From contig JAFIFE010000011.1 of assembly GCA_020832185.1 (NCBI GenBank), positions 1-64,000 on the forward strand: a stretch of DNA of 64,000 bases. The letters run 5' to 3'. Both the position numbers and the translations under genes were made by a program. This document shows positions 1 through 9,215 of this stretch, one piece after another. Source of the DNA: Alkalibacterium sp. (GTDB lineage: Bacteria; Bacillota; Bacilli; Lactobacillales; Carnobacteriaceae_A). Position 1 is the first letter of the stretch. The number at the start of each line of letters is the position of its first letter. Below the pieces are notes generated by a model. That model saw nothing but the letters and a program-made list of their open reading frames with translations. It searched no databases and was not told the origin of the DNA.

Positions 1-141
1 CTCTTTGTCCCAAGTGGCCTAAGCACGATAGTGCTTAATAAATGACTATGAACACTTGTTTTAAACCAATTAACCCACTGACTTCTACACGAATAAAAGT
101 TTTTAATAACAGGTGGCTAACTTAAACTTGAAATTTACGAA
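1..141 (+). mobile_element. IS30-like element end (remnant)
   Basis: This non-coding stretch ends in a sequence at 113-140 (GTGGCTAACTTAAACTTGAA then ATTTACGA) that is nearly repeated at 3018-3044. The second copy lies at the end of a decayed IS30-family transposase gene. Both copies have the same orientation and follow a TAACCCACT block by about 40-70 bases. I infer that this is the right end of a second IS30-like element whose body lies beyond the window edge. No intact transposase frame is visible here. Confidence 0.45.
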
Positions 142-317
142 ATAATTAATTTATCCTTTAGACTTATATTTTCATTAACGATTTCTTCAAAAGTATACTC
201 TTTACATATATATCCTTCTTCATTAAATAGTTCCTTGATCATTTCCTTATCCATTGATGACTTATCAAGATGCTGTCGTAAATATCCTTTATAATCAGTA
301 ATCATTATTATTTCCAT
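135..317 (-). pseudogene. Truncated 5' gene fragment, 60 codons
   Basis: A short frame with a good AAGGAG ribosome site begins 31 bases downstream of the flippase gene, so it looks like the start of a real gene in the same operon. The peptide opens MEIIMITDYKGYLRQHLDKS and has a helical, charged N-terminus. It stops at a TAA inside the IS30-like terminal sequence (113-140), so the stop codon is supplied by the element. The most likely reading is a gene cut off after about 58 codons by an insertion. The ITDYKG start faintly recalls N-termini of ATP-grasp-type proteins of polysaccharide loci, but this is too short to assign a function. Confidence 0.5.
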
Positions 318-347
318 TTAGCTCTCCTTTTAGATAATTTCAATATT

Positions 348-1598
348 CTATAAATTTTTTGATAATTTTCGAATTTCTTTTTCAGATATAACAGCAGAAA
401 TTACTAGAGTTATTAGAATCGCTAAAGTTGTTGCTACAGCTGGACCAATTAAACCTATTATTCTAATAAAATAAACATTTAATAAAACATTTAAAACAGC
501 TCTGAATATGTTTAAAGTCTGCTGAATCTTGTGTTTGCCATTAGTATTAAAATACAACATATAAAATGTAGAAAAATATTTAAAAATACTTCCTATCATT
601 AGAATATTAAAGATTATTACTGCCCCCCTATAATCTTCACCATATAAAGATGGAATGATAAAGTTAGATGTTAGCATCACAAGGATGTGAACAAATGTAC
701 TGAGACTTAATATTAATATCCTCTCTTTATAAAAGAAATTCCTTATTTTCATTTTATTGTTTTCAGCAAAAATCATTGATACATTACCTGCGTAAAAACT
801 GCTAATCACAAAGGAAAAGTTAGCTATAGTATTAAATAATTTATATCCAGCATTATAAACCCCTACGTCTTCTGTTGTCATATAATATCTGATTACTGCT
901 GTATCACCAAAATTAATTAAATACAATCCGGAAAAACCAAAAAATTGCCACATAGAGAAGTTTAAAATCTCTTTAAACCATTCTTTGTCAAATTCAAATT
1001 TCCCAATATCTTTTTTGTTTATTTTTAAGCTATATAGTAGAACACTAGCATGACTGATGATGTTCAATATTATTAATGATTTAATTTCAAAAGGAATTAT
1101 TAGTATAATTAATAAATAAAGAACTTTAGCTGTTACTGACAACATTCCTGATAATAATTGTTTTTTTACTGCTAGGAAATACTGATTAAGATAGTCTTCA
1201 GCAACACTAACATAGAGCCAAAGTAGTAAAATTATCGTTACATCGATTCCTATATAAGAGACAATATTTCTCCTAAATACAATAAATAAAACGGTCGTAA
1301 TTATCAGACTTGTTCCCATAATTATGTTCCTAGACCAAAAAGTTTTATTAAGATTACCAAATTTAGCCTTTTCACGACTACCATAATAAAGGATAGAAGA
1401 GGAGCTCCAACTAAAACCAAATGTAGTTATTAATCCAACAAACATTAGTGTCAAGGAAAAAACACCATAATCATTAACAGAAAGATTTCTAATAATAATA
1501 ATATTTGTAATAAAACCAAGAATCATAATAAGTAATTTTAAAGATGAAAAAATTATTAAAGGTTTTCGGTTACTTAATTTTTTTAAGATATAATTCAC
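348..1598 (-). CDS. Wzx-type polysaccharide flippase (block C)
   Basis: A 416-residue integral membrane protein with about twelve hydrophobic segments. It matches the RfbX/Wzx (MOP/MATE-like) flippases that move undecaprenyl-diphosphate-linked repeat units across the membrane. The N-terminus carries the usual motif of this family (a first helix ending in NDYGVFSLTLMFVGL), and a paired half follows after about residue 210. It is the last intact gene of the CpsCDB-type operon and lies between two IS30-like remnants, which suggests rearrangement of the operon end. It is one of three Wzx proteins in the window. Family is clear; the substrate cannot be read from sequence. Confidence 0.88.
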   Translation of the reverse strand: MNYILKKLSNRKPLIIFSSLKLLIMILGFITNIIIIRNLSVNDYGVFSLTLMFVGLITTFGFSWSSSSILYYGSREKAKFGNLNKTFWSRNIIMGTSLIITTVLFIVFRRNIVSYIGIDVTIILLLWLYVSVAEDYLNQYFLAVKKQLLSGMLSVTAKVLYLLIILIIPFEIKSLIILNIISHASVLLYSLKINKKDIGKFEFDKEWFKEILNFSMWQFFGFSGLYLINFGDTAVIRYYMTTEDVGVYNAGYKLFNTIANFSFVISSFYAGNVSMIFAENNKMKIRNFFYKERILILSLSTFVHILVMLTSNFIIPSLYGEDYRGAVIIFNILMIGSIFKYFSTFYMLYFNTNGKHKIQQTLNIFRAVLNVLLNVYFIRIIGLIGPAVATTLAILITLVISAVISEKEIRKLSKNL

Positions 1599-1739
1599 AT
1601 GTATTAACTTCTTTCTTTTTTTTCTAGCTTATTTTAATATCAGATTAAACTTATATTTAAAAGAAACATAACATTTGTCGGCTATTGAATATATAAGTGA
1701 AATAAGAAAATAAATTTTTTGTCATATAAATTGTGTAAC

Positions 1740-3050
1740 AAATAAACATTCTTAAGAATAAATATAGAGCCGGAATGTAGAACGAAGTTAATTATTCTGG
1801 CTAGCCATAAAAAGCCTTATCAATTTCATATTACATGTAAGCTACCTTAACACTCATTAGGGATGAGGAGTCCAACTAAAGTGCTAGCGATGACTTATTA
1901 AATCAGCATGTTAGGGAACACATGTGTCTTATTTAGAATGATCTCAAGTTGCTACTTTAAAGACTGAAAAGTATACTAATCCTCAAATTGAGAAAGTACC
2001 AGAAAGAGGTCTGCAAAGCTTCAACAAATAACAATCTTTACCTTTATTTAACTAAAACGACAAAAACTAATTACAAAGTCTATGATAACTAAACGACTAT
2101 TCATAATCTTGATGTCGAACAAGCAGTTAAAAAAGACTTCAATTGAACTTTGTTGTCGACCAAATTGTGTGAACAGGGAAACTTTCATTAAGTCAACAGT
2201 TGATAAACTATTGACCCAAAAATAGTCTCCTGAAGTGGTCATTAGATTGGTGTTGACATAAGAACAGTTTAGTTCTTCATTATTGTTTATACAACCACGC
2301 TTTATGGATAGACTGAAAAAGGCATCATGATAATCACGAATATGAGTTAGCTTGAAAAACTATTTAGCATACCAAAGGACTATTCAATAAAGGCTGTTCA
2401 AACAAGCAATTTTCAAGTCATTTAATTAAACACCGACAAGCATTTATAGATGACATGCAAACTTTTGAACCCCTAGAAAACGATATAGTTATCTGTAACA
2501 AAGTGAAAATCTATTCTGGTTAATTAACATTGATTAAAAATAAATTATACTTTGAAATCTATCTTATACTCAAGGGCAAAGATAACGGGTCTGTCAATCT
2601 GGTAATCACTCAATTGCGATAGCGAGCGGTTATTACCTTTTCTACATTGTTTAAATCCTTAACTCTGATAAAGGATCTGGGTTTTCTGGGTTTTCTGGGT
2701 TTCATGACGTACTTTAAGAGACATTAGATGAATATTTTAGCCATTCTTATGTTTATGGGAGGGAGGGACTAGCGAGAACCAGCACAAAATTATTCGTAGC
2801 TTTATTCCAATAAGAAAAACCATTCGTCAATTTAGTAACACTCCTTTTGTAAAAAATAAGCAGTATATGAATGACTACCCACGATAAGTATTTGGCAATA
2901 AAATGCCTCATCCAATTCCTTCTTTAGTTATCACATCTGGCTTAAGCCAGATGTGACTATTTAATCCTAACCCACTCAAACATTAGTATTTAGTCGAAAA
3001 TACACTGAGTACACTGAGTAGCTAACTTAGATTAAAAATTTACGAATTAC
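1740..3050 (+). mobile_element. Degenerate IS30-family insertion sequence
   Basis: The gap between the flippase and the next glycosyltransferase holds a wrecked transposase on the plus strand. Recognisable pieces in order: LLTQK-stop-SPEVV (about 2195-2240), IVYTTTLYG (about 2281-2310), FEIYLILKGKDNGSVNLV (about 2550-2605, around the first DDE aspartate, now Tyr), NSDKGSGFSGF (about 2660-2693, around the second Asp) and GGTSENQHKIIRSFIP (2762-2809, around the catalytic Glu). Frameshifts, stops and small tandem duplications (TTTTCTGGG three times near 2677-2703) separate them. The right end at 3018-3044 matches the terminal sequence at 113-140. The left end was not located. Confidence 0.7.
1860..2910 (+). 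pseudogene. IS30-family transposase pseudogene
   Basis: Decayed coding part of the element above. The order of fragments (WSPE-like, TLYG, DDE-domain blocks, GTSENQHK) is that of IS30-family transposases, which normally run about 310-390 residues. At least three frame changes and several in-frame stops are needed to follow it, so no functional product is possible. The only open frame of note in this interval (2048-2242, minus strand) is antisense to the pseudogene and is not regarded as a gene. Confidence 0.65.
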
Positions 3051-3065
3051 ATAAAAAGAAAAATT

Positions 3066-4160
3066 TTAATTAACAATTTGAATGATGTAAGATTCCCATT
3101 TATTATAAATATTTTTGTAACCCAAGGTTTGAGTAATGTTTTTTGCGTTCTTGCATAGACTCTCTGCAAATTCTTCATCAGATAAAACTTTATTCATTGC
3201 TTCTGCTAATTTATCTAAATTATTTACCGGAGTTAGAATGCCATTAATATTATTGTCAATTAAAAATTTCGGTCCTCCCACAGGGCAATCAGTAGATATA
3301 CAGGGAACACCCAATGCCATTGCTTCCATTAGTGCATTAGGCATGCCTTCATAATCAGAAGAAAGGACAAAAAGAGATGAGTCAATTATTTGAGATCCAA
3401 GATCCTTTACATATCCAGGTAATCTAACTCTATTTTTTAGGTCTAGTTCAGATACTAATCTTTCTAAAGCCCCTCTTTGCGGGCCGTCTCCATAAATTAC
3501 AAGCTCATATTCAGGATGATACTTACTAATTATAGAGAACGCTCTTATCAATATACTAAAATTTTTTTGATTTGTGAGTCTACCAGCTGATACAATTTTT
3601 TTTGTTCTCGTGCCATCGAAACTTCTTTTTATAAATTCTGGATTAATTGCGTTAGGTATTACTATACCTTTTCCATTTATTATTTTTTTATAATAATCCA
3701 TGGCATCCTCAGTTTGGAAAACAAAACCATCAGCTTTCGGGTAAAGTTTTCTCATAAAGAATTTTTTCAATTTTGATGATTCATATCGTTTATATGGATC
3801 ACATCTTTCTGAAACAATTATGGGAGATTTAATTAACACCTTATGTAACAGCATAATATTTATCGTAACTGGTAACATTACTAGATAAACATCAGATTTT
3901 GTATCCCTTATAAATTTATTAAATCTAAATAATCTTATTATGTTTTTAGAAAGGTAATTCTTATTTTCACTATTATTTGAAAGAGTGACTCTGTTCACAG
4001 TTTCATTTAATGGATATGCTGATGTATCGTCTGACATAGTTAAAATTGTAACTTTGTGGTTAGAGGATAAATAATTACTCAGATTGCATACAACTCTTTC
4101 AGCACCACCGCCTGAAAGTCCTCCTATAAAAATTGTAATATTCAAATTAAACATCCCCAT
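3066..4160 (-). CDS. Glycosyltransferase family 4 (GT-B)
   Basis: A 364-residue cytoplasmic or membrane-associated glycosyltransferase. The N-terminal half opens with a glycine-rich donor/acceptor loop (FIGGLSGGGAERVV, residues 11-24). The C-terminal half has the retaining GT4 signature: a basic AGRLTNQKN stretch near 195, then SDYEGMPNALMEAMALG near 268 with the EX7E glutamates, then CPVGGP. It would add one sugar to the lipid-linked repeat unit of block C. It starts two bases after the preceding gene's stop. ATG at 4160 is given; an ATG two codons further in (4154) is an equally good start. Donor and acceptor are unknown. Confidence 0.88.
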   Translation of the reverse strand: MGMFNLNITIFIGGLSGGGAERVVCNLSNYLSSNHKVTILTMSDDTSAYPLNETVNRVTLSNNSENKNYLSKNIIRLFRFNKFIRDTKSDVYLVMLPVTINIMLLHKVLIKSPIIVSERCDPYKRYESSKLKKFFMRKLYPKADGFVFQTEDAMDYYKKIINGKGIVIPNAINPEFIKRSFDGTRTKKIVSAGRLTNQKNFSILIRAFSIISKYHPEYELVIYGDGPQRGALERLVSELDLKNRVRLPGYVKDLGSQIIDSSLFVLSSDYEGMPNALMEAMALGVPCISTDCPVGGPKFLIDNNINGILTPVNNLDKLAEAMNKVLSDEEFAESLCKNAKNITQTLGYKNIYNKWESYIIQIVN

Positions 4161-4162
4161 TA

Positions 4163-5074
4163 TTATTTATTTGGAAGTTGCAACCAACTTCCGAATAGTT
4201 CATCATACTTTGATGGATTAAATTTTTCCCATCCACTAAAATGAAAAAATGTCATTTCTCCAAAGTATATGACCCCATCTATGTTATAAAAATCTATGCG
4301 TACATGAGGAATATTTTTAGATAAAACTTCTGCTAATTCAACCATCTTTTCAAATCCTTTTGGTTTTTTTAAAGAATAGGTTGAATTTGGGTAGCGTTGT
4401 TCAAAAGGTAAGTGATTAAAGTCTAGATCATAAAAATCAAATCGAGTATCTACACCACGGTTAGAGGCTATAAACATTACTTTTGCTTCTCCATTGAAAC
4501 AAAAGAATTTGTAATCTTTTAATTCTTTTTTTGACTCATCTACCATATATTTTTCAGCAATAATCTTCGGTTTAATATCTTTATAAATCCATTCGCGTTG
4601 TCCAAAATAGTAGTTGTGTTTTAAAGAATCTTTCAGTCTTTTTTTTGTTCGTTTGGTATCTATTTTATTCTTATCCTTACATATTACCAAACCACCCGAA
4701 TCATGAGTACATTTTAAAACAAATTGACTAGGTAGCTTTTCAAAATTAATTTCATCGACTTGATCCCAAACACCTAATAATGGTATCAAATACTCTTCAC
4801 CAATACTCTGACTTATGTACTCTCTAACATTATATTTATCAACTAGGTTCGTATACTTAGGATTTCTATCATATAATTTTAACCATTGAAGTTTTTCACT
4901 ATACGATGAAGGGCTCTTTAGATTTAAAAATTTATTCATTTTACACCAATACGCAATTTTCAAGTAACGTTCATCATTCATCCATTTAAAAAAACCTCTA
5001 TGTCCGAGTATTAAGAAGAAATATTGAGGTCTTCTTAGTAGTTTTAACATTTTACTCTTAGCCACCAATTTCAC
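4163..5074 (-). CDS. TupA-like ATP-grasp protein
   Basis: A 303-residue protein matching the ATP-grasp TupA family found in polysaccharide and teichuronopeptide loci. Visible blocks are LKCTHDSGGLVICKDK near residue 110 (nucleotide-binding region), KIIAEKYM followed by KDYKFFCFNGE (beta strands that end in ATP/Mg ligands), and a C-terminal HVRIDFYNIDG plus GEMTFFHFSGWEKF. TupA-type enzymes are proposed to ligate amino acids or amines to uronate or other carboxyl groups. Ugd upstream in the same operon could provide UDP-glucuronate as such a carboxylate. Its start overlaps the stop of the upstream glycosyltransferase by four bases (5071-5074), implying translational coupling. The exact reaction is inferred. 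Confidence 0.85.
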   Translation of the reverse strand: MKLVAKSKMLKLLRRPQYFFLILGHRGFFKWMNDERYLKIAYWCKMNKFLNLKSPSSYSEKLQWLKLYDRNPKYTNLVDKYNVREYISQSIGEEYLIPLLGVWDQVDEINFEKLPSQFVLKCTHDSGGLVICKDKNKIDTKRTKKRLKDSLKHNYYFGQREWIYKDIKPKIIAEKYMVDESKKELKDYKFFCFNGEAKVMFIASNRGVDTRFDFYDLDFNHLPFEQRYPNSTYSLKKPKGFEKMVELAEVLSKNIPHVRIDFYNIDGVIYFGEMTFFHFSGWEKFNPSKYDELFGSWLQLPNK

Positions 5075-6219
5075 CTCTCATAAATAGATTTTTCCTGATT
5101 ATTTTTAATAATACCGTTGTATATTAGTTGATATTCTTTGCTCATATTTTTATTACTAAAATATTTTACAACATAATTAGACATACTATAATTTACTCCG
5201 TCAGTAAATTCGCTTATTTCTTTCTGAATAATTCTAGCAAGTTCATTAGTATTACCAAATTTAAAAAGAGATACTAAAGAAAACTGATAATTGAAAATTT
5301 CTCTATGTTGAGGGATGTTTGATAATATTATGTTGTTTCCACAGCTACCTGCCTCTAATACTGAATTAGGAAGTCCTTCTGATGCAGATGCTGAGATATA
5401 ATAATCTGATACTTTCAGATATTCTTCTACATTTGTAACGCTACCCTTTAATATAATATTTTCATTTTCATATTTTGAGCATTGTTCCATTAATATACCT
5501 TCTCCAAGTATTAAAAGAATTGCTTTGCTGTTGTTTTGAGATCTATTGAAAGCATTTATAATAGTCATTGGATCTTTACGTTTAATTAAACTTCCTACTA
5601 CAATAAATACTATCTTGTCATCGGGAATACCTAGTTTTCTTTTTAGATTAGATTTACTTTTCCTATCTTCAATTGGCTTAAATTTAATCGTATCTACACC
5701 ATTTTGTACGACAAATAATTTTTGCGGCAAAATATTATCATACATTAGCCTAAGGCTTTCAGAACAAAAGACTACATACTTGCACCTCTTCATTGCATTA
5801 ATATTACTCTTAGCAGCCAAACTACCTATTATTTTACCGAATTTCGAAATATAATCTTCAAATGCATAGTTTCTAATTGTCATGCAGTGCTTAGAAGAAT
5901 AGTTCATTTTGGATACCACTGTATCTGCCCTTACTCCTGAAGTATGAATAATATTAGGAGAAAATCTTTGTATATAATTAGCTAAACTTTTTTTACCGAT
6001 AATCTGGAATTGCATCCGGCTAAGGTTTAGTGATTCAACTTCAATCATGTCCTCAAGATATTTTTTCATATCAGTGTCACTAGGTTCTGGTGCCAAAGTT
6101 AGTACTTTTATATCGAACAACTTCTTATCCAAATTATTTATTATTCCTCTTAGTTGATTTGTAGGTCCGCTTTGTCTAAGTGTAGAAACAATATACAATA
6201 TTTTCGTTTTTTCTATCAA
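5071..6219 (-). CDS. Glycosyltransferase family 4 (GT-B)
   Basis: A 382-residue GT-B glycosyltransferase. The N-terminal domain begins ILYIVSTLRQSGPTNQLRGI, the acceptor-side loop typical of GT4. The C-terminal domain has VGSLIKRKDP near residue 210 and SASEGLPNSVLEAGSCG near 276-292, containing the conserved glutamate pair of retaining GT4 enzymes. It overlaps the following TupA-like gene by four bases and starts just after the beta-propeller gene, so it is mid-operon. Predicted role: sugar addition to the undecaprenyl-linked repeat unit. Specificity unknown. Confidence 0.88.
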   Translation of the reverse strand: MIEKTKILYIVSTLRQSGPTNQLRGIINNLDKKLFDIKVLTLAPEPSDTDMKKYLEDMIEVESLNLSRMQFQIIGKKSLANYIQRFSPNIIHTSGVRADTVVSKMNYSSKHCMTIRNYAFEDYISKFGKIIGSLAAKSNINAMKRCKYVVFCSESLRLMYDNILPQKLFVVQNGVDTIKFKPIEDRKSKSNLKRKLGIPDDKIVFIVVGSLIKRKDPMTIINAFNRSQNNSKAILLILGEGILMEQCSKYENENIILKGSVTNVEEYLKVSDYYISASASEGLPNSVLEAGSCGNNIILSNIPQHREIFNYQFSLVSLFKFGNTNELARIIQKEISEFTDGVNYSMSNYVVKYFSNKNMSKEYQLIYNGIIKNNQEKSIYER

Positions 6220-6230
6220 TTTTCCACCTC

Positions 6231-7481
6231 TTATGAATTAATACTTAATATATATAGATGACGCTTGCCCTCAAAAGTAGAATCTATAGATATTTTGTTT
6301 CCTTGACGGTTCCACTTGGGATGCAAATCACATCTTAGGTCATTATCGTACTTGAAAGGTGCATAAACTCTTGCTATTGTTTTAATAGTATTTTTATTGA
6401 TTAAATACACAGAAGACATTCTGGTTCTGTCTGGATATGTATCTGTTACAATACTACTGCCATCAGGAGAAGTGCTTGGATGACCATCTGCATCTATTTC
6501 TTTTATGATGTGAGAATACTGTTTGGATTTGTCTCTCATTTCAAAATATCCGTTACCTATCTTGTTCTTATTAGCAAAGCCTATTATCAAGTGATCATTT
6601 TTCCAATAACAATGTGACGTCATATTATCGTCACTTAAATTATATAAATCTGAACCATCAACATTCGCTGTCAAAAGCCTAGTATACCTTTTACCACCAT
6701 TCAGCCATCTGTGAAGAACCATAAATCTATTTCCCGATGGATTTATCATTATATGATTTACCTTATGCTCTGCTCTGTTCATTTCGACTCTATTTTCAAA
6801 ATTTGCTAAGTCAGTATAATTGAGTATCGGTTTTACTTTGTTTTTTTCTAAATCAATATGCCAAATACAAGGTTGATCTGGAATACTACTATCGTATTTA
6901 ACTTCTGCTTTATTGGAGTACCCATATCCTTTTCTTAACCTATGAAGTCTTGAGAAATCTAATGTAAGTGCAAATTTTCCAGTATTTGAAACACTATATA
7001 TCGGCTTATTTATTGTTACTGATTCTTTAGTGATTATATTATATATAACAGAACAATATTCATTTTCCCGAAAATCATTGTAAATAATCTTTTCTGAAAA
7101 ATCAGGCCCTAACCATTGAAGCATAGAACCTTGCTGCACGTTCCAAGTGTTTGTTGTTCCAATTACTTCAATAGAGTTGTTTTTAAAAGTGTCTATAAGT
7201 AAAATTTCTGCACTTTCTTCTGGGGCAACAGACTTGGTAGTGTCTTTAACTCTCAAACACAACATATATCTATCGGAAGCATCCCAAGGTGACTTATCAT
7301 AGTATCCAAAAAAATACTCATGCCCGTCCATGGGTGTTATACGCTTAATATTACCTTCCGATTTCACATTTGAAGATAAAGAATACATAGAAAGCTGATA
7401 TACTCTTTTAACTATTTTTTTTGCTACAGGTACTTTATTCATAAAAGTATTAATCTTTTGCTCAATACTCAAATTAAACAT
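6231..7481 (-). CDS. Beta-propeller-like protein of unknown role
   Basis: A 416-residue protein with repeated short beta-strand blocks such as EYFFGYYDKSPWDASDRYML, KFALTLDFSRLHRLR, RFMVLHRWLNGG and HPSTSPDGSSIVTDTYPDR. The spacing and the SPDG-type turns resemble TolB/PD40 or oligogalacturonate-lyase-like beta-propellers. There is no signal peptide and no glycosyltransferase signature, so it is probably cytoplasmic. It sits between a GT2 and a GT4 gene in the EPS operon, so it probably acts on nascent repeat units or organises the enzymes. I do not recognise an assigned function and none should be assumed. Confidence 0.7.
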   Translation of the reverse strand: MFNLSIEQKINTFMNKVPVAKKIVKRVYQLSMYSLSSNVKSEGNIKRITPMDGHEYFFGYYDKSPWDASDRYMLCLRVKDTTKSVAPEESAEILLIDTFKNNSIEVIGTTNTWNVQQGSMLQWLGPDFSEKIIYNDFRENEYCSVIYNIITKESVTINKPIYSVSNTGKFALTLDFSRLHRLRKGYGYSNKAEVKYDSSIPDQPCIWHIDLEKNKVKPILNYTDLANFENRVEMNRAEHKVNHIMINPSGNRFMVLHRWLNGGKRYTRLLTANVDGSDLYNLSDDNMTSHCYWKNDHLIIGFANKNKIGNGYFEMRDKSKQYSHIIKEIDADGHPSTSPDGSSIVTDTYPDRTRMSSVYLINKNTIKTIARVYAPFKYDNDLRCDLHPKWNRQGNKISIDSTFEGKRHLYILSINS

Positions 7482-7504
7482 CCTTTACAATAGATTTTTG
7501 ATAT

Positions 7505-8335
7505 TTAATATTTTTTTCGTAAAAAGTTACTAGATATCCATTCGAGAACAAACGGAGGTGATATGAAAAACACACACTGAGTTATTGTTACAAAAATTAA
7601 ATCGTTAAAACTTGAGTAACCTTTTCTCCAAAAATTATAAATCATTTTTATATAACTACTGCATTTCTCCCAGCTTTTTCTTCTTATCAAATTATCTTTG
7701 TTTGCACGGAATAAAAGCAGAGATTCATCAATGTTTTTTGATTTACATCCATTATTTATCATTTGTACAAACAAATCCAAATCTTGATTTCTTCTATAAT
7801 TTTTATACCCACCATTATTTAAAACTGACGACTTCTTGAACATAACTGTAGGATGATTAAATGGATTTCTTCTTCTAGAAAATCTTAAAATTTCTTTGTG
7901 CTCAATAGGGACAAGCCTAGAGGATACAATTTCATCAGGAGAGTTATAAAATTCATCTATCTTAGTTCCTAATATATCAAGATCTTTATCCTTTAAGAAC
8001 TGGTTAACTTGAACTTCACATCTATTAATCTTAGAAATATCATCTGTATCCATTCTAGCAATCAATTCATTTCTGCTAATTTTTATACCTTCGTTTAAAG
8101 CTCGTCCTAATCCTACATTAGTTTCTAATGATACTATTGTAAATATATTAGTCCAAATAGTTTTATACCCTTCAACAATATTCTCGAGATCAACTGTTAA
8201 CATTCCATCCTTTACTATAATAATCTCATCTGGTGGCAATGATTGATTAAGCATACTTTCAATGCTTTGTTTAAAATAATAGGGATTTTCTCCAGCATAA
8301 ACAGACATCAGTACACTATATTTCAAAATTGTCAT
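7505..8335 (-). CDS. Glycosyltransferase family 2 (GT-A)
   Basis: A 276-residue inverting GT2 enzyme. The start KYSVLMSVYAGENPYYFKQS is the nucleotide-binding strand and loop of the AmsE-like group of exopolysaccharide transferases. IARMDTDDIS near residues 91-100 contains the DXD metal-binding motif, and RRRNPFNHPTVMFKK is a typical acceptor-side block. A hydrophobic C-terminal segment (about 245-265) may anchor it at the membrane. Its ATG overlaps the stop of the upstream SDR gene by four bases (8332-8335), indicating coupling. Confidence 0.88.
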   Translation of the reverse strand: MTILKYSVLMSVYAGENPYYFKQSIESMLNQSLPPDEIIIVKDGMLTVDLENIVEGYKTIWTNIFTIVSLETNVGLGRALNEGIKISRNELIARMDTDDISKINRCEVQVNQFLKDKDLDILGTKIDEFYNSPDEIVSSRLVPIEHKEILRFSRRRNPFNHPTVMFKKSSVLNNGGYKNYRRNQDLDLFVQMINNGCKSKNIDESLLLFRANKDNLIRRKSWEKCSSYIKMIYNFWRKGYSSFNDLIFVTITQCVFFISPPFVLEWISSNFLRKKY

Positions 8336-9186
8336 TTCAAATCCCTACCTTCTGTATTATATACAGATTCTTTTAACTTATATATTCTATAATCTTTATC
8401 ATATTTAGACATGTCTAAATCATAAACCAAGTCACCAAATACTTTATTAAAAATTTCACTTTTAAATACTTTAAGAATAGGAGCGTATATTTTAAGTTTA
8501 AATAATGTCTTTTCATTGGCACTAGATATAAAACTTACCAATTCACTAGTATTCACATATTCCTTATTTTGTGGAAAGAACAACCCTCTATTTTCATCAT
8601 CAATGATACACTTTACAAATTCAGATAAATTATCTATGTATATCATGCTCCGAATATTGTTAACATTAGGAAAAACTGGTGTCTTTTTAGCCAATTTGGA
8701 TAATTTAGAATAGTTACCTTTACACCCTTTTCCATATATCATAGGAGGTCTCAAAATAGCAATTTTAAAAACTGTATCTTCCAAAGCTGATATCATTTCT
8801 TCTGCTTCTAATTTAGACTTTCCATATGAACCCAGAGGTTTTGGTTTAGTATTTCTTTTTATAACTCCATTTTCAACTCCATAAACACTCATCGAGCTCA
8901 AAAAAATAAATTGATTTACTCCGTCGTCTTTTGATTTTTTCGCAGTTTCATACACTAGATCTTTATTGACTTTATAATATAAGTCTTTATTGTCTTTTGT
9001 TTCCTTAATATGAGCTATACCCGCTACATGAAAAACTACATCAAATTTTGAAAAGTCTTTTGACTGCCATGAATCGCCTCTCATATCAATCGACTCTACT
9101 TGATATTCACCTGGTGTTTTCATTAGCCATTTCTCAAGTGAAGTACCTATGTAGCTGTTTTTACCAGTAATTAGTACTTTTTTCAT
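8332..9186 (-). CDS. SDR-family 4-ketoreductase/epimerase (WbpV/WreQ-like)
   Basis: A 284-residue extended short-chain dehydrogenase. The Rossmann motif TGKNSYIG is at residues 7-14, the catalytic serine lies in SSMSVYG (97-103), and Tyr121/Lys125 form the YXXXK pair in GSYGKSKLEAEE. Relatives next to PglC-like transferases and CapD-like dehydratases (WbpV, WreQ) reduce UDP-4-keto-6-deoxy-GlcNAc to UDP-QuiNAc or UDP-FucNAc. The neighbours here are exactly those two partners, so this role is favoured. The substrate is inferred from family and context; a generic NAD-dependent epimerase remains possible. Confidence 0.8.
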   Translation of the reverse strand: MKKVLITGKNSYIGTSLEKWLMKTPGEYQVESIDMRGDSWQSKDFSKFDVVFHVAGIAHIKETKDNKDLYYKVNKDLVYETAKKSKDDGVNQFIFLSSMSVYGVENGVIKRNTKPKPLGSYGKSKLEAEEMISALEDTVFKIAILRPPMIYGKGCKGNYSKLSKLAKKTPVFPNVNNIRSMIYIDNLSEFVKCIIDDENRGLFFPQNKEYVNTSELVSFISSANEKTLFKLKIYAPILKVFKSEIFNKVFGDLVYDLDMSKYDKDYRIYKLKESVYNTEGRDLK

Positions 9187-9215
9187 TAATGACTTCTCCT
9201 TAGTTACACATTATA

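Noticed and set aside
2048-2242. 64-codon frame on the minus strand
   Set aside because: It is antisense to the decayed IS30 transposase, whose fragments are recognisable on the plus strand; no ribosome site.
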